NCBI GenBank assembly: GCA_016791285.1
Contig: JAEUMX010000469.1
Location: 1 to 5,898 of the forward strand
DNA length: 5,898 bases
Source of the DNA: Burkholderiales bacterium
GTDB taxonomy: Bacteria; Pseudomonadota; Gammaproteobacteria; Burkholderiales; JAEUMW01
Reading direction: 5' to 3'
The notes under the pieces were generated by a model. The model was not told the origin of the DNA, searched no databases, and was given only the letters and a program-made list of their open reading frames with translations. A program made the position numbers and the translations under genes. This document shows positions 4,762 through 5,898 of this stretch, one piece after another (the stretch's first letter is position 1; each line of letters opens with the position of its first letter).

Positions 4762-5652
4762 ATGAGATGGGAATCGGGTCGCCGCAGCGACAATATCGAG
4801 GATATCCGCGGTCGCGGTCCGGGGTTTGGCGGTCGCGGCATGAAGATTGGCGGTCTGGGAATGGTCATCGTGTTCATCGCCGCGCTCGTGCTGGGTGTCG
4901 ACCCGTTCGCCCTGATGAGCACCGTCGAGACCGTGAGCGGTCCGCCTTCGGCCCCCACGCAATCGAGCCGGCCAGCACCTGGGCAGGCAGCGCCGGGGAT
5001 ACCGGTCAAGGACGAGCAGGCCGAATTCGTCTCGGTGGTGCTGGCCGATACCGAAGATACGTGGGGTCAGATCTTCACCTCGGGCGGCAAGCGCTATCAG
5101 GCGCCGAAGCTCGTCATGTTCTCGGGAATGGTCCAGTCGGCGTGCGGGATGACCTCGGCGGCCGCCGGGCCGTTCTATTGCCCGGCCGACCAGAAGGTGT
5201 ACATCGATCTCGACTTCTTCCGCGAGCTCGATCGCCGCTTCGGCGCGCCGGGGGATTTTGCGCGCGCCTACGTGATCGCGCATGAAGTCGGCCACCACGT
5301 GCAGAACCTGCTCGGCGTCGCGGGCAAGGTGCAGAACCTTCAGTCGCGTGCGTCCGAGCAGCAGGCCAAGGCGCTCTCCGTGCGGATGGAGCTGCAGGCG
5401 GACTGTCTGGCTGGCGTATGGGGTCACCACGCGAACAAGCAGCGTCAACTGCTCGAACCGGGCGACGCGGAAGAAGGATTGCGCGCGGCCGCGGCCATCG
5501 GCGACGACAATATCCAGCGGCAATCCGCGGGCTACGTCCGGCCCGAATCCTGGACCCACGGCTCTTCCGACATGCGTGTGCGCTGGTTCAAGCGCGGGCT
5601 CGAAGGCGGTCGCATCGACCAGTGCGACACCTTCCAGGCGGCGCAGCTCTGA
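4762..5652 (+). CDS. ypfJ: YpfJ-family neutral zinc metallopeptidase
   Basis: This encodes 296 residues, close to the family's usual length. The N-terminus MRWESGRRSDNIEDIRG is typical of YpfJ proteins and is followed by a Gly/Arg-rich stretch and one membrane segment (about 29-46, MKIGGLGMVIVFIAALVLGV), so the catalytic part probably faces the periplasm. A Pro/Ser/Ala-rich linker (about 53-75) leads to the peptidase domain. The zinc site is HEVGH at 174-178 (His174, Glu175, His178), and RMELQADCLAGVW carries a likely third ligand at Glu210, with Asp214 close by. Other family blocks are SACGMTSAAAGPFYCPADQ and the C-terminal GGRIDQCDTF. The family is widespread in proteobacteria but its natural substrate is poorly known. 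Strong ribosome binding site at 4748-4755. It diverges from sugE and converges, with a gap of only 6 bases, on the rhomboid gene. Confidence 0.93.
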   Translation: MRWESGRRSDNIEDIRGRGPGFGGRGMKIGGLGMVIVFIAALVLGVDPFALMSTVETVSGPPSAPTQSSRPAPGQAAPGIPVKDEQAEFVSVVLADTEDTWGQIFTSGGKRYQAPKLVMFSGMVQSACGMTSAAAGPFYCPADQKVYIDLDFFRELDRRFGAPGDFARAYVIAHEVGHHVQNLLGVAGKVQNLQSRASEQQAKALSVRMELQADCLAGVWGHHANKQRQLLEPGDAEEGLRAAAAIGDDNIQRQSAGYVRPESWTHGSSDMRVRWFKRGLEGGRIDQCDTFQAAQL

Positions 5653-5658
5653 TCGCTG

Positions 5659-5898
5659 CTACGCCTCGCGTTTGCCGCCGCCGCGCCGGTCCATCCACCA
5701 CGCCACCACGAGACCGGCGATGAACCCGCCGATATGGGCGCCATGTGCCACCCCGCCACCGCCCTGCGCGATCAGGAATGGCAACACGTTGTCCCACAGC
5801 AGGTAGATCGCGAGTACGAACCGCGCGTTGAGCATCACCGTGCCGACGTAGATCGGGAACAGAAAGAGGAACACGCGGACGGAATGCCGCGGAAACCA
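5659..5898 (-). CDS. Rhomboid family intramembrane serine protease, C-terminal part
   Basis: The minus-strand frame is open from the window edge to a TAG at 5659-5661 and gives the last 79 residues of a protein that begins outside the window. Two or three membrane helices are visible: VFLFLFPIYVGTVMLNARFVLAIYLLWDNVLP is interrupted here into FLFLFPIYVG and LAIYLLWDNV, followed by GGGVAHGAHIGGFIAGLV. The AHIGGFIAG block is the hallmark of the rhomboid helix that carries the catalytic histidine (codon at 5734-5736). The GxSG motif with the catalytic serine would be upstream, outside the window, so activity cannot be judged. The protein ends with a short basic tail (WMDRRGGGKREA). An internal GTG at 5872-5874 is not the start, since the frame continues through WFPRHSVR to the edge. 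Rhomboids cleave membrane proteins inside the bilayer; the target here is unknown. Confidence 0.9.
   Translation of the reverse strand, partial: WFPRHSVRVFLFLFPIYVGTVMLNARFVLAIYLLWDNVLPFLIAQGGGGVAHGAHIGGFIAGLVVAWWMDRRGGGKREA

Noticed and set aside
4678..5559. Minus-strand open frame (293 codons) opposite the metallopeptidase gene
   Set aside because: The plus strand has the HEXXH zinc site and strong ribosome binding site; the minus frame is a shadow without motifs.
5643..5659. Hairpin GCAGC/GCTGC between the converging metallopeptidase and rhomboid genes
   Set aside because: Only a 5-bp stem with a 7-base loop and no T-run, inside coding ends; too weak to call a terminator.

Overview
This window looks like ordinary chromosomal DNA from a high-GC Gram-negative bacterium, most likely a proteobacterium and perhaps a betaproteobacterium. 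That guess rests on GC-rich third codon positions, GTG starts, a YpfJ-type metallopeptidase, a SugE/Gdx transporter and a rhomboid protease. The assignment is by family content only and is not certain. I see no tRNA, rRNA, insertion sequence, CRISPR array or phage gene.

Layout. Bases 1-146 hold the last 47 codons of a plus-strand gene, whose stop codon sits in a terminator-like hairpin. Two 92-residue helical proteins follow in tandem (195-473 and 507-785); they align without gaps and are clearly paralogues of unknown function. A 222-base stretch without a convincing gene (786-1007) contains a 10-bp hairpin. A compact three-gene set on the plus strand comes next: a multi-pass, MBOAT-like membrane protein (1008-2486), an AMP-forming acyl/aminoacyl-adenylate ligase (2509-4029) and an 86-residue acyl carrier protein (4026-4286). 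The gaps are 22 bases and then a 4-base overlap, so the three are very probably co-transcribed. The remaining genes are housekeeping-like and alternate in strand: sugE/gdx (minus, 4297-4620), a ypfJ-type zinc metallopeptidase (plus, 4762-5652) and the C-terminal end of a rhomboid protease (minus, 5659 to the window edge).

How the genes may work together. The membrane protein, ligase and carrier repeat the logic of the dlt system (DltB, DltA, DltC): the ligase activates a carboxylic acid as an adenylate and loads it on the carrier phosphopantetheine, and the membrane acyltransferase moves the acyl group across or onto an envelope acceptor. The gene order differs from dltABCD, no DltD-like gene lies in the window, and the ligase lacks an obvious aspartate at the position that binds the amino group of amino-acid substrates. 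The cargo may therefore not be D-alanine. This cassette is the most interesting item in the window; its substrate and acceptor cannot be read from the sequence.
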